Below, in pieces: positions 26,842-35,882 of a stretch of DNA of 64,000 nucleotides; positions within the stretch are counted from its first letter, which is position 1; each line of letters opens with the position of its first letter. The DNA lies in assembly GCF_900129725.1 (NCBI RefSeq), contig NZ_FQWQ01000001.1, forward strand, positions 1,674,001-1,738,000, written 5' to 3'. A program made the position numbers and the translations under genes. Under the pieces are notes generated by a model that made no database searches, was not told the origin of the DNA, and saw nothing but the letters and a program-made list of their open reading frames with translations. Source of the stretch: Chryseolinea serpens. Its GTDB lineage: Bacteria; Bacteroidota; Bacteroidia; Cytophagales; Cyclobacteriaceae.

Positions 26842-27555
26842 ATGAGAATCATTCCTGCTATCGACATTATCGACGGAAAATGTGTACGCCTCACCCAGGG
26901 CGACTACGCCCAGAAAAAAATATACCACGAAGATCCCGTTTCCGTGGCGCGCTCCTTTGAAGAAGCCGGCCTGACCGACCTCCACGTGGTGGACCTCGAC
27001 GGTGCCAAAGCCGGCAAGGTCGTCAACTGGAGCGTGGTGGAAGCCATCTGCAAAGCCACATCGCTCACGGTCGATTTTGGTGGCGGCATAAAAACAGAAG
27101 ACGAAGTGCAGCGATTGCTCAACCTCGGTGTGAAGCAAGTGAACCTGGGCAGTGTCGCCGTGAAAGAGCCGCTGAAAGTGATCTCCTGGATCACGAAGTT
27201 CGGCAAAGACAAGATCATTCTCAGTGCCGACGTCAAAGGCGACTATGTGGCCATCAGCGGGTGGCAGGAAAGCTCCCCCCTCACCCTCGCATCCCTGCTG
27301 AAGGACTACACGCGCAACGGCATCGAGTATGTTACCTGCACCGACATCAGCACGGACGGCATGCTGAAGGGACCGAACATCGAATTGTACAAAAACATTC
27401 TCATGAGCTTCCCCCAACTGCATCTCGTGGCCAGCGGCGGCGTAAGCAATCTCGACGACCTGAGAGAATTGAAACGCATCGGCGCCGACGGCGTCATCGT
27501 GGGCAAAGCCATCTACGAAGGCAAAGTGACATTGGAAGAACTAACTACTATATAA
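26842..27555 (+). CDS. hisA: ProFAR isomerase
   Basis: A (beta/alpha)8 barrel that isomerises the ribosyl aldose to the ribulosyl ketose. The catalytic Asp near the N-terminus is in [14 protein letters not shown] and the second in [14 protein letters not shown]; both halves have the phosphate-binding glycine loops ([11 protein letters not shown] and [12 protein letters not shown]). 237 residues. It is closely spaced with hisH and hisF. Confidence 0.97.
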   Translation: MRIIPAIDIIDGKCVRLTQGDYAQKKIYHEDPVSVARSFEEAGLTDLHVVDLDGAKAGKVVNWSVVEAICKATSLTVDFGGGIKTEDEVQRLLNLGVKQVNLGSVAVKEPLKVISWITKFGKDKIILSADVKGDYVAISGWQESSPLTLASLLKDYTRNGIEYVTCTDISTDGMLKGPNIELYKNILMSFPQLHLVASGGVSNLDDLRELKRIGADGVIVGKAIYEGKVTLEELTTI

Positions 27556-27563
27556 CCCCTGGC

Positions 27564-28319
27564 ATGCTGACCAAACGCATTATTCCTTGTCTGGATATCA
27601 AAGACGGTCGCACCGTGAAGGGTGTGAACTTCGTCAACATCCGCGATGCCGGCGACCCGGTGGAGCTGGGCGCCACGTATGCGCGTCAGGGCGCGGACGA
27701 GTTGGTGTTCCTCGACATCTCCGCGACCAACGAAGAACGCAAGACCTTTGCTTCGCTGGTAAAAGACATTGCCCGTCACATCAACATTCCGTTCACCGTA
27801 GGCGGCGGCATCAGTTCGGTGGCAGATGTGGCTCCGTTGCTGGAAGCGGGTGCCGACAAAGTGAGCATCAACTCTGCTGCGGTGCGAAACCCGCAGCTGA
27901 TCGACGAATTGTCGCGAGCCTTTGGTGCACAATGCATCGTGCTGGCCATCGACGCCCGCAAGATCGACAACCAGTGGACGGTGCACACGCACGGCGGCAA
28001 GAAGCCCACCGACAAAAAACTTTTCTCCTGGGCCAAGGAAGGACAAGAACGCGGCGCGGGCGAGATCCTTTTCACCAGCATGGACCACGACGGCACGAAA
28101 CACGGGTTTGCCATTGACCCGCTGAGCAAACTCAACGCCCTCTTGCAAATTCCCGTCATCGCTTCCGGCGGCGCCGGCAACAAAGAGCATTTTATCGACG
28201 CCTTTGTCCTGGGCAAAGCCGACGCGGCATTGGCCGCCAGCATCTTCCACTTTGGGGAGGTGAAAATACCTGAACTGAAATCGTTCCTCGATGAAAAGAA
28301 CATCGTGATTCGTCCCTGA
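27564..28319 (+). CDS. hisF: Imidazole glycerol phosphate synthase, cyclase subunit
   Basis: A barrel enzyme that closes the imidazole ring using ammonia from HisH. The N-terminal [16 protein letters not shown] carries the catalytic Asp11, and [12 protein letters not shown] carries the second Asp. The phosphate loops are VGGGISS and [10 protein letters not shown]. The start is ATG 27564, 8 bp after hisA; the frame is open further upstream inside hisA, but those residues are not HisF. 251 residues, standard. Confidence 0.97.
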   Translation: MLTKRIIPCLDIKDGRTVKGVNFVNIRDAGDPVELGATYARQGADELVFLDISATNEERKTFASLVKDIARHINIPFTVGGGISSVADVAPLLEAGADKVSINSAAVRNPQLIDELSRAFGAQCIVLAIDARKIDNQWTVHTHGGKKPTDKKLFSWAKEGQERGAGEILFTSMDHDGTKHGFAIDPLSKLNALLQIPVIASGGAGNKEHFIDAFVLGKADAALAASIFHFGEVKIPELKSFLDEKNIVIRP

Positions 28320-28351
28320 ACAAGTAAAGCGTACCAAAAAAATTGAATGCC

Positions 28352-28948
28352 ATGAATGATCTCACCATAAACTTCAGCAAACAAGACGGCCTCGTGCCTT
28401 GTGTCATACAAGATGTAAAAACCTTACGCGTGCTCATGCTGGGGTTCATGAACGAAGATGCCTATAAAAAAACACTTCAGGAAAAGAGAGTGACCTTCTT
28501 CAGCCGCAGCAAACAACGCCTCTGGACCAAGGGCGAGACCTCCGGCAACTTCCTCAACCTGGTCGACATCGCGGTCGACTGTGACAACGATACGCTGCTG
28601 ATCAAAGTAATTCCCGAAGGCCCGGTTTGCCACACGGGAGCCGACACGTGCTTTAATGAAAAAAATGAGCGGTGGGATCTTGCTGCGTTGGAACAGATCA
28701 TTCAAGACCGAAAGAACAACCCGACCCAGGCATCCTACACGACATCCCTCATCCAAAAAGGCATCAACAAAGTAGCACAGAAAGTAGGCGAAGAAGCCGT
28801 TGAACTCATCATCGAGGCGAAGGATAACAATACGGACCTCTTCCTGAACGAAGCCGCAGACCTGATGTATCACTACCTGGTTTTACTGGCAGCAAAAAAT
28901 CACTCGCTCGCGGATGTGCTGGCCGTTCTAAAGAAACGACAAAAGTAA
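28352..28948 (+). CDS. hisI: Bifunctional phosphoribosyl-AMP cyclohydrolase / phosphoribosyl-ATP pyrophosphatase
   Basis: HisIE fusion for steps 2 and 3. The N-terminal cyclohydrolase (about 1-110) has the metal motifs DCDNDTLLIKV and GPVCHTGADTCF and the TKGETSGNFL stretch. The C-terminal pyrophosphatase (about 115-198) has KVGEEAVELIIEAKD and NEAADLMYHYLVLL. The ATG at 28352 is preferred to a TTG at 28343. It is the last gene of a complete eight-gene pathway; only PRPP synthesis lies outside. No obvious terminator follows before the convergent flavoprotein gene. Confidence 0.96.
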   Translation: MNDLTINFSKQDGLVPCVIQDVKTLRVLMLGFMNEDAYKKTLQEKRVTFFSRSKQRLWTKGETSGNFLNLVDIAVDCDNDTLLIKVIPEGPVCHTGADTCFNEKNERWDLAALEQIIQDRKNNPTQASYTTSLIQKGINKVAQKVGEEAVELIIEAKDNNTDLFLNEAADLMYHYLVLLAAKNHSLADVLAVLKKRQK

Positions 28949-28975
28949 ATCGTGAGTCGAAAGCGAGATTGAGTA

Positions 28976-30460
28976 TTAGAAATGAATATCCTGATACACT
29001 CCACCAGTACTGGTGCGGCAAGAAATCTTTCCTTTCAATGCATCCGGTTTGAAGAGTGATTTCCCCAACAGCATGCGCACACATTCCTGGATGCCTTCCG
29101 TAATGGAAGGATGAGGATGGACGCACTCCGCCAGCTCTTCGATCCCTTTATCCATGCTGATCAGCAACGCCACGGCCTGGATCGCGCTGGACGCGTGATT
29201 GCCGATGATCTTCAATCCCAGAATTTTCATTTGCTCGTCGTTCGTGACCAGCATTTTGATAAAGCCCTGGGTGTTGCGTTTGGCAATGGCGCGGGGAATA
29301 CAACTGTAGTCGAGCGTAGCCACTTTATAGTCGAGGCCCCGTTCGCGCGCCTGGGTTTCATTCACCCCGACACTGGCCACCTCCGGGTTCAGGAACATGA
29401 TGGTGCTGATGTTCTCGTAGATGAGTTTGCGCTTGGGGTCGCCAAATATTTTCTCCACGGCATACCGGCCCTCGAGTTCGCCCACGTTCACCAATGAAAT
29501 GTCGGCGGTGATGTCGCCCACGGCGTAGATGTTGGTGATGTTGGTTTGGGTATCATTGTCCTCAATGCCGCGTTTGGAGATGCTGATGTTCACGGCGTCG
29601 TCCCAAAGCTCTTCGTAGTTGGGCGTGCGGCCCACGGCCACCAACGCTTTGGCTACGTTGAACGTGCCTTTCGTGCCGTCGTCATATTCCAGTGTGTATT
29701 CTACGCGGCCATGTTTGATCTCCATGTTGATGAGGCGTGAGTTACGGTGGATGAGCACGCCGTTGTTCTCCATGTTGCGTTCGATCACCCGCACGATGTC
29801 TTCGTCTTCAAACGGCAAGATCCGGGCGCCTTTGTCGATGAGGTGAACTTTTGTTTTGCCAAAACCTGAAAAGATGGTAGCATATTCACAGCCGATCACC
29901 CCCGCTCCCACGATCACCATGCTCTCCGGAAAGTCCTCCATGTTCTCGATGCCTTCGCTGGTCATCACGATCTTTTCGTCGATGGGGAGTTCGGGTAAAT
30001 AACGCGGGCGACTGCCGGTAGCCAGGATGATGTGCTCCGCCCAAACGATCTCTTTTTCATAGGCACCGGTGTCGATCTCGATCTCGTGCGCGCTGATGAG
30101 GCGGGCGTTGCCTTTGCGAAAGCTCAGCAAATCCGTGTAGCGCGAATCCTTCATCATGTGCAGGTGCTCCTCCAGCATGCCCATGCGCTCTTCAATGGCG
30201 CTGGCCACCTCGTCCTGGATCTCCTTGTAGTTGATGCTGGGCACCTTCAGGTTGAAGCGTTTCAGATTCTTCCTGAACGACGCGGTCTCGCGCGACAACT
30301 CCCACCAGGTTTTGGATGAGAGCGCACCGTTGGTGACGCCCGCGCCACCCACCTTGTTCTTTTCAATAAGCAATGTCTTTTTCTTGAAATCGAGGGAACG
30401 CATGGCTGCTGCGTATCCGGAAGGACCCGCCCCGATGACCACCAGATCAAATTTCTCCAT
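28976..30460 (-). CDS. Flavoprotein of the dihydrolipoamide dehydrogenase/SthA family lacking the redox disulfide
   Basis: 494 residues with the class I pyridine-nucleotide disulfide reductase layout: FAD motif GxGxxG (Gly10-Gly15), NAD(P) motif VIVGAGVIGCEYA, the second FAD motif IYAVGDITADI, and a dimerisation domain ending HPHPSITEG, where the His-Glu pair is kept. At the redox site, however, the family pattern GGxCxxxGCxPSK reads GGAGVTNGALSSK: the two cysteines are Gly41 and Ala46. A soluble transhydrogenase or another NAD(P)H oxidoreductase role is therefore more likely than lipoamide reduction. The ATG at 30460 is used; the longer frame starts at a TTG. Confidence 0.85.
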   Translation of the reverse strand: MEKFDLVVIGAGPSGYAAAMRSLDFKKKTLLIEKNKVGGAGVTNGALSSKTWWELSRETASFRKNLKRFNLKVPSINYKEIQDEVASAIEERMGMLEEHLHMMKDSRYTDLLSFRKGNARLISAHEIEIDTGAYEKEIVWAEHIILATGSRPRYLPELPIDEKIVMTSEGIENMEDFPESMVIVGAGVIGCEYATIFSGFGKTKVHLIDKGARILPFEDEDIVRVIERNMENNGVLIHRNSRLINMEIKHGRVEYTLEYDDGTKGTFNVAKALVAVGRTPNYEELWDDAVNISISKRGIEDNDTQTNITNIYAVGDITADISLVNVGELEGRYAVEKIFGDPKRKLIYENISTIMFLNPEVASVGVNETQARERGLDYKVATLDYSCIPRAIAKRNTQGFIKMLVTNDEQMKILGLKIIGNHASSAIQAVALLISMDKGIEELAECVHPHPSITEGIQECVRMLLGKSLFKPDALKGKISCRTSTGGVYQDIHF

Positions 30461-30611
30461 AAAGCCTGACTGCAATAAATATTACTACAATGTACAATAA
30501 AATCGGACGCAGGAAAGGGATGGCCATCCCGGATTTTGACAGGAAGCATGACCCCACAATCGTCAACAAACCGGCTACACTCAAATTCCCCGAACTTGTT
30601 CCATAATTCCG

Positions 30612-30619
30612 TAACTTTG
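30612..30619 (+). promoter_or_regulatory. -7 promoter element of the histidine kinase gene
   Basis: TAACTTTG is an exact match to TAnnTTTG and lies 25 bp before the ATG, giving a predicted leader of about 18 nt. A TTG at 30596 is too close to serve as the -33 element, so the upstream part is unclear. Confidence 0.5.
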
Positions 30620-30644
30620 ACCATCACAAGAACGTTGACCCTCA

Positions 30645-32615
30645 ATGAGTTTTTTGCGTGCCCTCATTTATTCCGGAGCCGGTTTTGCCAGGACACCGCC
30701 CGACAAACGCGGCGTTCTACTTTCGAATGCGATTGCCCTTATTCTCTTTTCCTTAAGCCTTGTCGCCACATTCTTTTATTTCATTTGGTATGGTGGCAAC
30801 ATCATCACCTACCTGATTCCGGTGATCGGCGCCCTGGCCCTCGTCGTGATCATCCTAAACCGGGGAGGCTATATCAATTTCAGCCGGCTCTGGATCAGCC
30901 TCCTCAGCCCTGTCGTCGTGATGGCCTTGTCCATCTATTCGAAGTGGGTCTACTACGAAGAGCAGGAGGAGTTGGACTACTTTACCTTCCGCATCGTGGT
31001 GTTGGGATGTTGTGTCATTCCATGGATGCTGTTCTCGTTCCGGGAAAAGACCTTACTCACCATTGCCGCGCTCGGCGGGTTTGCCGTGCTCATGGCCCAC
31101 GACCCGCTGCACAGTTTGTTTGGTGTGCCCTATGCGCAGGATCGGTTAAAACTGATGAACTATCACTTCACCAACGTTGTGATCGTCATCACCTATTTTA
31201 TCATGACCGCCAGCCTGGGATTTCTCAAATGGCTTTCGGAAAAGAACGAGGAGAAGAACGAAGAACTCATCGTAGACCTCAACCAGGTCAACCTCCAATT
31301 GCTGGAACGCAACGTTGAGATCGAAGCACAAAATGCGGAGATCCACGCGCAAAGCGAAAGCCTGCAAGTGAACCAGGAAAGACTCATCGACGCCAACCGG
31401 CTCATTGAGGAGCAACGGGGCCGGCTGTTCAATAAGAACCAGGAACTGGAGTCGGAACTGATCCGGAAGAATAAAGACCTGATGGAAACCAACACCGAGC
31501 TGGTGAAGCACAACAATGAGCTGCGCCAGTTTTCCTATACCGTCTCGCATAACCTTCGCGGTCCCGTGGCCAGCCTGTTGGGCCTGCTGAAATTCATCAA
31601 ACCCGACAACATTCCCAGCGACGTGGCCGAGGTCTTCGCCCACATCAAATCCTCCACGCTGCGCCTGGACGAGATCATCCGGGAACTCAGCAAGATCATC
31701 GACATCCGCCAGGACATTTTTCAGATCCGTCAAAAGATCAACCTGTCGGCCGAATTAAATCACATCTACAAAACCCTGGAGAAAGAGATCACGGCCCATG
31801 GCGTCCAACTCAAGATCGATGTGGAGCCGTGCCCGGTGTTGTATTCGGTGAAGCCCATGGTGCACAGCATTCTGTATAACCTCATCAGCAACGCCATCAA
31901 GTATCGTTCGCCGGACCGCACGCCGATGGTGGAGTTGAGCTGTTCGGAAGAGCCCCGCTATTTTGTGATCCGCGTCCGAGACAACGGTCTGGGTATTGAC
32001 CTGAATGCGCATCGCGAAAACATGTTCAAGCTTTATCGCCGCTTCCACCACCACACCGAGGGCAAAGGTCTAGGTCTTTACCTGGTGAAGTTGCAATGCG
32101 AAGCACTGGGCGGGACCATCGACGTGCAAAGCGAATTGAACAAGTTCACCGAGTTCACCGTCCGTCTGCGCAAACCAGAGAATGTGAAACGGCAAATGCT
32201 GCTCGACGAACCCTATGCTAAAATCTTTTTCGACGCCACCGTCAATTCCACCGGCGTGATCTGGCGCGGGCCCATCAGCAGCGAACAATACCGGGCGGTA
32301 TTTTCCAAGGCGCTGGAATTCCTGCAGGTATACAACACACCCAACTGGATGTCGGACGTGGTCCACCAGGGACCGATCGCCCCCGAAGACCAGGTCTGGA
32401 TGTTCCAGAACATCATCCCCGAAGCCTCCCGCAACGGCCTCCGCCGCATCGCCTTCATCCGCCCCGACGCCCGCGACGAGCGTGTGATCACCTACATTCA
32501 AAACATACAAACTCAGGTCGAGCAATTCAACATTTCCTTTCAGCCTTTCCCCACTATGGAAGAAGCATTTGAGTGGATGATGCAGGAAAATGAAAAAGCT
32601 ACCTTATATTCGTAG
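30645..32615 (+). CDS. Membrane sensor histidine kinase with C-terminal STAS-like domain
   Basis: 656 residues. Five or six membrane helices (about 20-190) are followed by a long coiled coil (about 195-290, rich in QNAEIHAQSESLQ-type heptads), a HisKA box with His302 (SYTVSHNLRGPVAS) and an HATPase domain (N-box NLISNAIKYRS near 412-422, G1 DNGLGIDL, G2 GKGLGLYLV). The kinase ends at about 515, and some 140 further residues (DEPYAKIFFDATVNSTGVIW onward) look like the SpoIIAA/STAS-like domain used in Bacteroidota for protein contacts. There is no receiver domain and no adjacent response regulator. The PAP2 gene follows 2 bp after the stop. Confidence 0.85.
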   Translation: MSFLRALIYSGAGFARTPPDKRGVLLSNAIALILFSLSLVATFFYFIWYGGNIITYLIPVIGALALVVIILNRGGYINFSRLWISLLSPVVVMALSIYSKWVYYEEQEELDYFTFRIVVLGCCVIPWMLFSFREKTLLTIAALGGFAVLMAHDPLHSLFGVPYAQDRLKLMNYHFTNVVIVITYFIMTASLGFLKWLSEKNEEKNEELIVDLNQVNLQLLERNVEIEAQNAEIHAQSESLQVNQERLIDANRLIEEQRGRLFNKNQELESELIRKNKDLMETNTELVKHNNELRQFSYTVSHNLRGPVASLLGLLKFIKPDNIPSDVAEVFAHIKSSTLRLDEIIRELSKIIDIRQDIFQIRQKINLSAELNHIYKTLEKEITAHGVQLKIDVEPCPVLYSVKPMVHSILYNLISNAIKYRSPDRTPMVELSCSEEPRYFVIRVRDNGLGIDLNAHRENMFKLYRRFHHHTEGKGLGLYLVKLQCEALGGTIDVQSELNKFTEFTVRLRKPENVKRQMLLDEPYAKIFFDATVNSTGVIWRGPISSEQYRAVFSKALEFLQVYNTPNWMSDVVHQGPIAPEDQVWMFQNIIPEASRNGLRRIAFIRPDARDERVITYIQNIQTQVEQFNISFQPFPTMEEAFEWMMQENEKATLYS

Positions 32616-32617
32616 CT

Positions 32618-33205
32618 ATGCTTGATCGTTTACTCGAATGGGATAAGGAGCTCTTCTTATTCTTCAATGGTTTGCACACGCCGTGGCTCGACCCCGTCAT
32701 GTTATTTTTCACGGAGACCTTTGTGTGGCTCCCCCTCTATCTTTTCCTGCTCTTTCTCGTGATCCGCGACTATAAAAAAGATTGCTGGGTACCGTTGCTG
32801 GGCATCACCGTCACCATCTTGTTGTGCGACCAAATCACGTCCGGCCTCATGAAACCCTTCTTTGCGCGTCTTCGTCCGTCGCAGGAACCTTCGCTTGTCG
32901 GATTGATCCATTTGGTGAACGGCTACAAAGGCGGCATATATGGGTTCGCTTCCAGCCACGCCGCCAACACCCTGGGAACAGCCACCTTCTTTTCACTGCT
33001 GTTTCGTCCCTCCAAACCCTGGATCACCTGGCTATACCTCTGGGCCTTTGCCATGACCTATACGCGCCTCTATCTCGGCGTTCATTATCCCGGCGATATT
33101 TTAGTGGGAGGTGTGATCGGCATTGCCAGCGGATGGGTAGGCTACACCCTTCAAAGCAACGTCATGGTACGGGTAGAAAAGAAAAGAACTCCGCCACTGT
33201 TGTGA
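32618..33205 (+). CDS. PAP2-family phosphatase (membrane lipid phosphatase)
   Basis: A membrane enzyme with about five helices and the three acid-phosphatase motifs KPFFARLRPSQEP (KX6RP), GFASSHAANT (PSGH variant, with SSH) and RLYLGVHYPGDILVG (SRX5HX3D). The likely substrates are undecaprenyl pyrophosphate, phosphatidic acid or lipid A phosphates. Its 195 residues fit. It sits 2 bp after the kinase gene, so is cotranscribed with it; a functional link between the two is not established. Confidence 0.88.
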   Translation: MLDRLLEWDKELFLFFNGLHTPWLDPVMLFFTETFVWLPLYLFLLFLVIRDYKKDCWVPLLGITVTILLCDQITSGLMKPFFARLRPSQEPSLVGLIHLVNGYKGGIYGFASSHAANTLGTATFFSLLFRPSKPWITWLYLWAFAMTYTRLYLGVHYPGDILVGGVIGIASGWVGYTLQSNVMVRVEKKRTPPLL

Positions 33206-33250
33206 GGAGTCCTTTCTGAAGTAAGCCTTGCCGAAGCACCGGCCATCCGC

Positions 33251-33751
33251 TCAATTGAATATTTTTCCCAGCATGCCCCCCAGGTCACCCGAACCCTGCG
33301 AGGATGAACCACCCGTGACCTTACCGAGCAGGTCGCCGATGTCCAGACCACTGTTGCCGCTAAACGAGCGCATCATGTTTTGCAGGTCGAAGTCCGAATC
33401 ATTCGGGTCGTTGGTTTTGTTGATGAACTGGTTCATCACCTGCGGGATCAAACTTCCCGCAATGCTTTGGGCCGCCTGTGGCGATACACCGAATTTGGAG
33501 GCAAAGCTGCCGGCGATGTTGGTGATCATCTGCGCGACCATCGGGTTGCCGGCCACCGAACCTGACGCGCCATTGAACATCGCGGTCACGTCCTGAAGGT
33601 TGCCCTGGCCCACCTGGTTTTGAAGGCCGCCAAAGATCTGCTGCGCCACCTCCTGGATGGCTGAGCTGTTGAACTGGTCGGGCACCGCCTTGTTCTGCAC
33701 AATGGCTTCCCCGGCGTGTTGCTCCACGAGTTTGATGAGTTGATCGATCAT
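33251..33751 (-). CDS. DUF937/YidB-like protein
   Basis: 166 residues, Gln/Asn/Gly/Ser-rich, with amphipathic helices (NSSAIQEVAQQIFGGLQNQ) and a Gly-Ser tail (GKVTGGSSSQGSGDLGGMLG), the look of the DUF937 family. No signal peptide or membrane segment is visible. The function of this family is unknown. It lies between convergent PAP2 and codirectional ribE and is probably its own unit. Confidence 0.7.
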   Translation of the reverse strand: MIDQLIKLVEQHAGEAIVQNKAVPDQFNSSAIQEVAQQIFGGLQNQVGQGNLQDVTAMFNGASGSVAGNPMVAQMITNIAGSFASKFGVSPQAAQSIAGSLIPQVMNQFINKTNDPNDSDFDLQNMMRSFSGNSGLDIGDLLGKVTGGSSSQGSGDLGGMLGKIFN

Positions 33752-33810
33752 AACGTTGAGGGTTTATTTTCTATGAAGGTAGAGAAACCTGCCGATTGCC
33801 GGCACCAAAA

Positions 33811-34395
33811 TCAATTCTTTAACAAACGCTTGACATACTTCCCGATGATGTCGAATTCCAGGTTCACCGTGTCGCCCACTTTGAGCTGATGAAAGTTGGT
33901 GTGTTCATGGGTATAGGGAATGATGGCCACCCTAAACCGGCCCTCTTCGTTGTTATAGCAGGTCAGGCTCACGCCGTTCACCGCGATGGACCCCTTCTCG
34001 ACCGTGACGTTCCCTTGTGCAGCGTCATACTCGAAATCAAAAAGCCAGCTCCCGCTGTCTTCGGCGATGGCCTTTACAGTGCCCACCTGGTCCACATGCC
34101 CCTGCACGATATGACCATCGAAGCGGCCGTTGTTGAGCATGCAGCGTTCGATGTTCACCTTGTCGCCGGTTTTCAGACGGCCCAGGTTGGACTTTTGGAG
34201 GGTTTCGTGGATGGCCGTGACCCAATAGGCGCCGTCTTCTATTTTCACCACCGTGAGGCAAACGCCGTTGTGGGAAACACTTTGGTCCACCTTCAACTCA
34301 TGGCTCAAGGGGCTGGCGATCTTAAAATGGGTATTGGCACTTTCCTGCTCCCGGGCGGACACTTGGCCCAGGGTCTCGATAATTCCTGTGAACAT
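33811..34395 (-). CDS. ribE: Riboflavin synthase, alpha subunit
   Basis: Dismutates two 6,7-dimethyl-8-ribityllumazines to riboflavin. Two lumazine-binding repeats are visible, the first starting MFTGIIETLGQV with NGVCLTVVKI, the second from about residue 98 with GHIVQGHVDQVGTV and NGVSLTCYN. 194 residues, normal. The start is ATG 34395. No FMN riboswitch was seen in the short leader. Confidence 0.95.
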   Translation of the reverse strand: MFTGIIETLGQVSAREQESANTHFKIASPLSHELKVDQSVSHNGVCLTVVKIEDGAYWVTAIHETLQKSNLGRLKTGDKVNIERCMLNNGRFDGHIVQGHVDQVGTVKAIAEDSGSWLFDFEYDAAQGNVTVEKGSIAVNGVSLTCYNNEEGRFRVAIIPYTHEHTNFHQLKVGDTVNLEFDIIGKYVKRLLKN

Positions 34396-34413
34396 AGATG
34401 GTTGTTAATGCGC

Positions 34414-34421
34414 CAAAAGTA
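34414..34421 (-). promoter_or_regulatory. -7 promoter element of ribE
   Basis: On the minus strand TACTTTTG matches TAnnTTTG exactly, 19 bp before the ATG, implying a very short leader. No good TTG at the -33 distance was found. Confidence 0.45.
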
Positions 34422-34510
34422 GAAAGAAGCGCGTAATGGTGAAAACCAGGGCCTTTTCAGGATGGTTCAAGACAGAAAGGCTGTTTTAAGATCAAAAGTG
34501 AAATATTTTG

Positions 34511-34525
34511 GTTTATAATATAAAC
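34511..34525. promoter_or_regulatory. Palindrome GTTTATA-A-TATAAAC upstream of the membrane protein/wHTH pair
   Basis: A perfect 7-bp inverted repeat about a single A, about 115 bp upstream of the preferred start of the membrane protein gene. It has the size of an operator for a dimeric winged-helix regulator; a gene for such a regulator is in the same operon. The link is inference. Confidence 0.4.
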
Positions 34526-34638
34526 TAGTTTACGCTATAACCGTATACCATCCAACAAACATCGAAGCAATGCATTCCAAACCGGGGCTTATAACCCAGG
34601 GTTTAGGAACGCCTGGTTCACCAAAAGAAGCAACGGTT

Positions 34639-35214
34639 ATGAAACCCGACGACGAAGCCCTCACCACGAAGCAAAGCCTGGCCATCATCACGGAGATGAT
34701 CAACCTCACCAAAGGCAACATCCGGAACAACAGCGTATACTTCCTGCTCTGGGGCAGCGTGATCGCTCTGGCCAATCTGAGCATGTTTGCTTTGCTTATG
34801 GCGCACTATCCCCGTCCCTACATTGTCTGGATCATCGTGATCCCGGCGTGGCTCCTGACGCTTTATTTAGCGTACAGACATCGCCGGAAACATCGCATGG
34901 CCACTCACCTCGACCGGATCAACATGTGGATGTGGCTTTGCTTTGGGGTGGTCATTTTCACGCTGGTGGCTTTTGGCAAAGCGGTGAACTATCAGCTCAA
35001 CCCCATCATCCTGCTCGTCAGCGCCCTGCCCACGTTGCTGTCGGGGGTGATCATCAAATTCAGACCGCTCATCGTCGGGGGCATCTGCTTCTGGATTTGT
35101 GGGGCGCTGTCGTTTGTGTTGGGAAGCCCGTGGCAGCCCCTGCTGGGAGCGTTGGCCGTGACGGTGGGCTATATCATTCCCGGCATTTTGTTGCGCATCA
35201 AAAAAGAGGCCTGA
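34639..35214 (+). CDS. Six-helix membrane protein of unknown function
   Basis: About 191 residues from the ATG at 34639 (an ATG at 34570 would add 23 residues without clear structure). After a short cytoplasmic helix (ALTTKQSLAIITEMINLTKGN) there are six hydrophobic segments in three pairs, ending in a basic RIKKEA tail. No catalytic or transport motif. The winged-helix gene follows after 3 bp, a pairing often seen in Bacteroidota, where the small regulator controls the membrane protein. Confidence 0.72.
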   Translation: MKPDDEALTTKQSLAIITEMINLTKGNIRNNSVYFLLWGSVIALANLSMFALLMAHYPRPYIVWIIVIPAWLLTLYLAYRHRRKHRMATHLDRINMWMWLCFGVVIFTLVAFGKAVNYQLNPIILLVSALPTLLSGVIIKFRPLIVGGICFWICGALSFVLGSPWQPLLGALAVTVGYIIPGILLRIKKEA

Positions 35215-35217
35215 TCC

Positions 35218-35505
35218 ATGTTCAAAGAACTCGATCCGCTTTTGCATGCCCAACTCCGGCTGGCCGTGATGTCGCTGCTCATGCAGGTGACGTCCGCGGA
35301 ATTCACCGACATCAAGGAAAAGACCAACTGCACGGCCGGCAACCTCAGCGTGCAGCTCGACAAGCTTTCGGCGGCGGGCTACATTGCCGTAGAGAAATCT
35401 TTTAAAGGGAAGAAGCCGCTGACCACCTGCAGCATTACCAAAAAAGGGATCAAGGCTTTCGAAGACTACGTGAACACGCTGAAGCAATACATTCACAACC
35501 GTTGA
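35218..35505 (+). CDS. Small winged-helix (MarR/HTH_34-type) transcriptional regulator
   Basis: 95 residues: HAQLRLAVMSLLMQVTSAEFTDI, then the recognition helix TAGNLSVQLDKLSAAGYI and the wing EKSFKGKKPLTTCSITKKG, followed by a dimerisation helix. This is the layout of the small DNA-binding proteins related to MarR/ArsR and PF13601. No ligand domain. It is translationally close to the upstream membrane protein (3-bp gap) and is probably an autoregulator, with the palindrome at 34511-34525 as a candidate site. Confidence 0.83.
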   Translation: MFKELDPLLHAQLRLAVMSLLMQVTSAEFTDIKEKTNCTAGNLSVQLDKLSAAGYIAVEKSFKGKKPLTTCSITKKGIKAFEDYVNTLKQYIHNR

Positions 35506-35563
35506 CCGGCGTACCCCGGATTCAACACCAATCCAAAATCAAATTATCGTCATTTTCAAGATC

Positions 35564-35791
35564 ATGGCTATGACCAATGCAACCGAACGAAAAATATTAC
35601 GCTGGGTCCACATCATCGCCAGCGTTCCCATTGTCGGCTACATCTATGGCCCTGTGGCCGAGCGGCCCGAAGCCGTCATCGTGGTCCGCTTCATTCTCTT
35701 CCCGGCCGTGGTGCTCACGGGCTTATGGATGTGGAAAGGCATGTGGCTAAAAAATTGGTGGAAGAAGAAAATAGCGATGGCCTCCCGTTGA
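35564..35791 (+). CDS. Small two-helix membrane protein
   Basis: 75 residues with two hydrophobic helices (WVHIIASVPIVGYIYG and VVRFILFPAVVLTGLWMW) and a strongly basic C-terminus (KNWWKKKIAMASR), predicting both ends in the cytoplasm. The start is ATG 35564, 58 bp after the regulator. The function is unknown; similar short proteins occur in Bacteroidota, though that is from memory. Confidence 0.65.
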   Translation: MAMTNATERKILRWVHIIASVPIVGYIYGPVAERPEAVIVVRFILFPAVVLTGLWMWKGMWLKNWWKKKIAMASR

Positions 35792-35882
35792 TTTTTACCG
35801 CGAAGGTTTTTTAATAGATCCTTCACACGCGAACACCGCGGCGACCATTCTCCTTCTCCGTTCATTTTGTACCTTTATTCCC

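Noticed and set aside
34396-34510. FMN riboswitch upstream of ribE
   Set aside because: The predicted leader is only about 12-20 nt and no RFN-type stems were seen.
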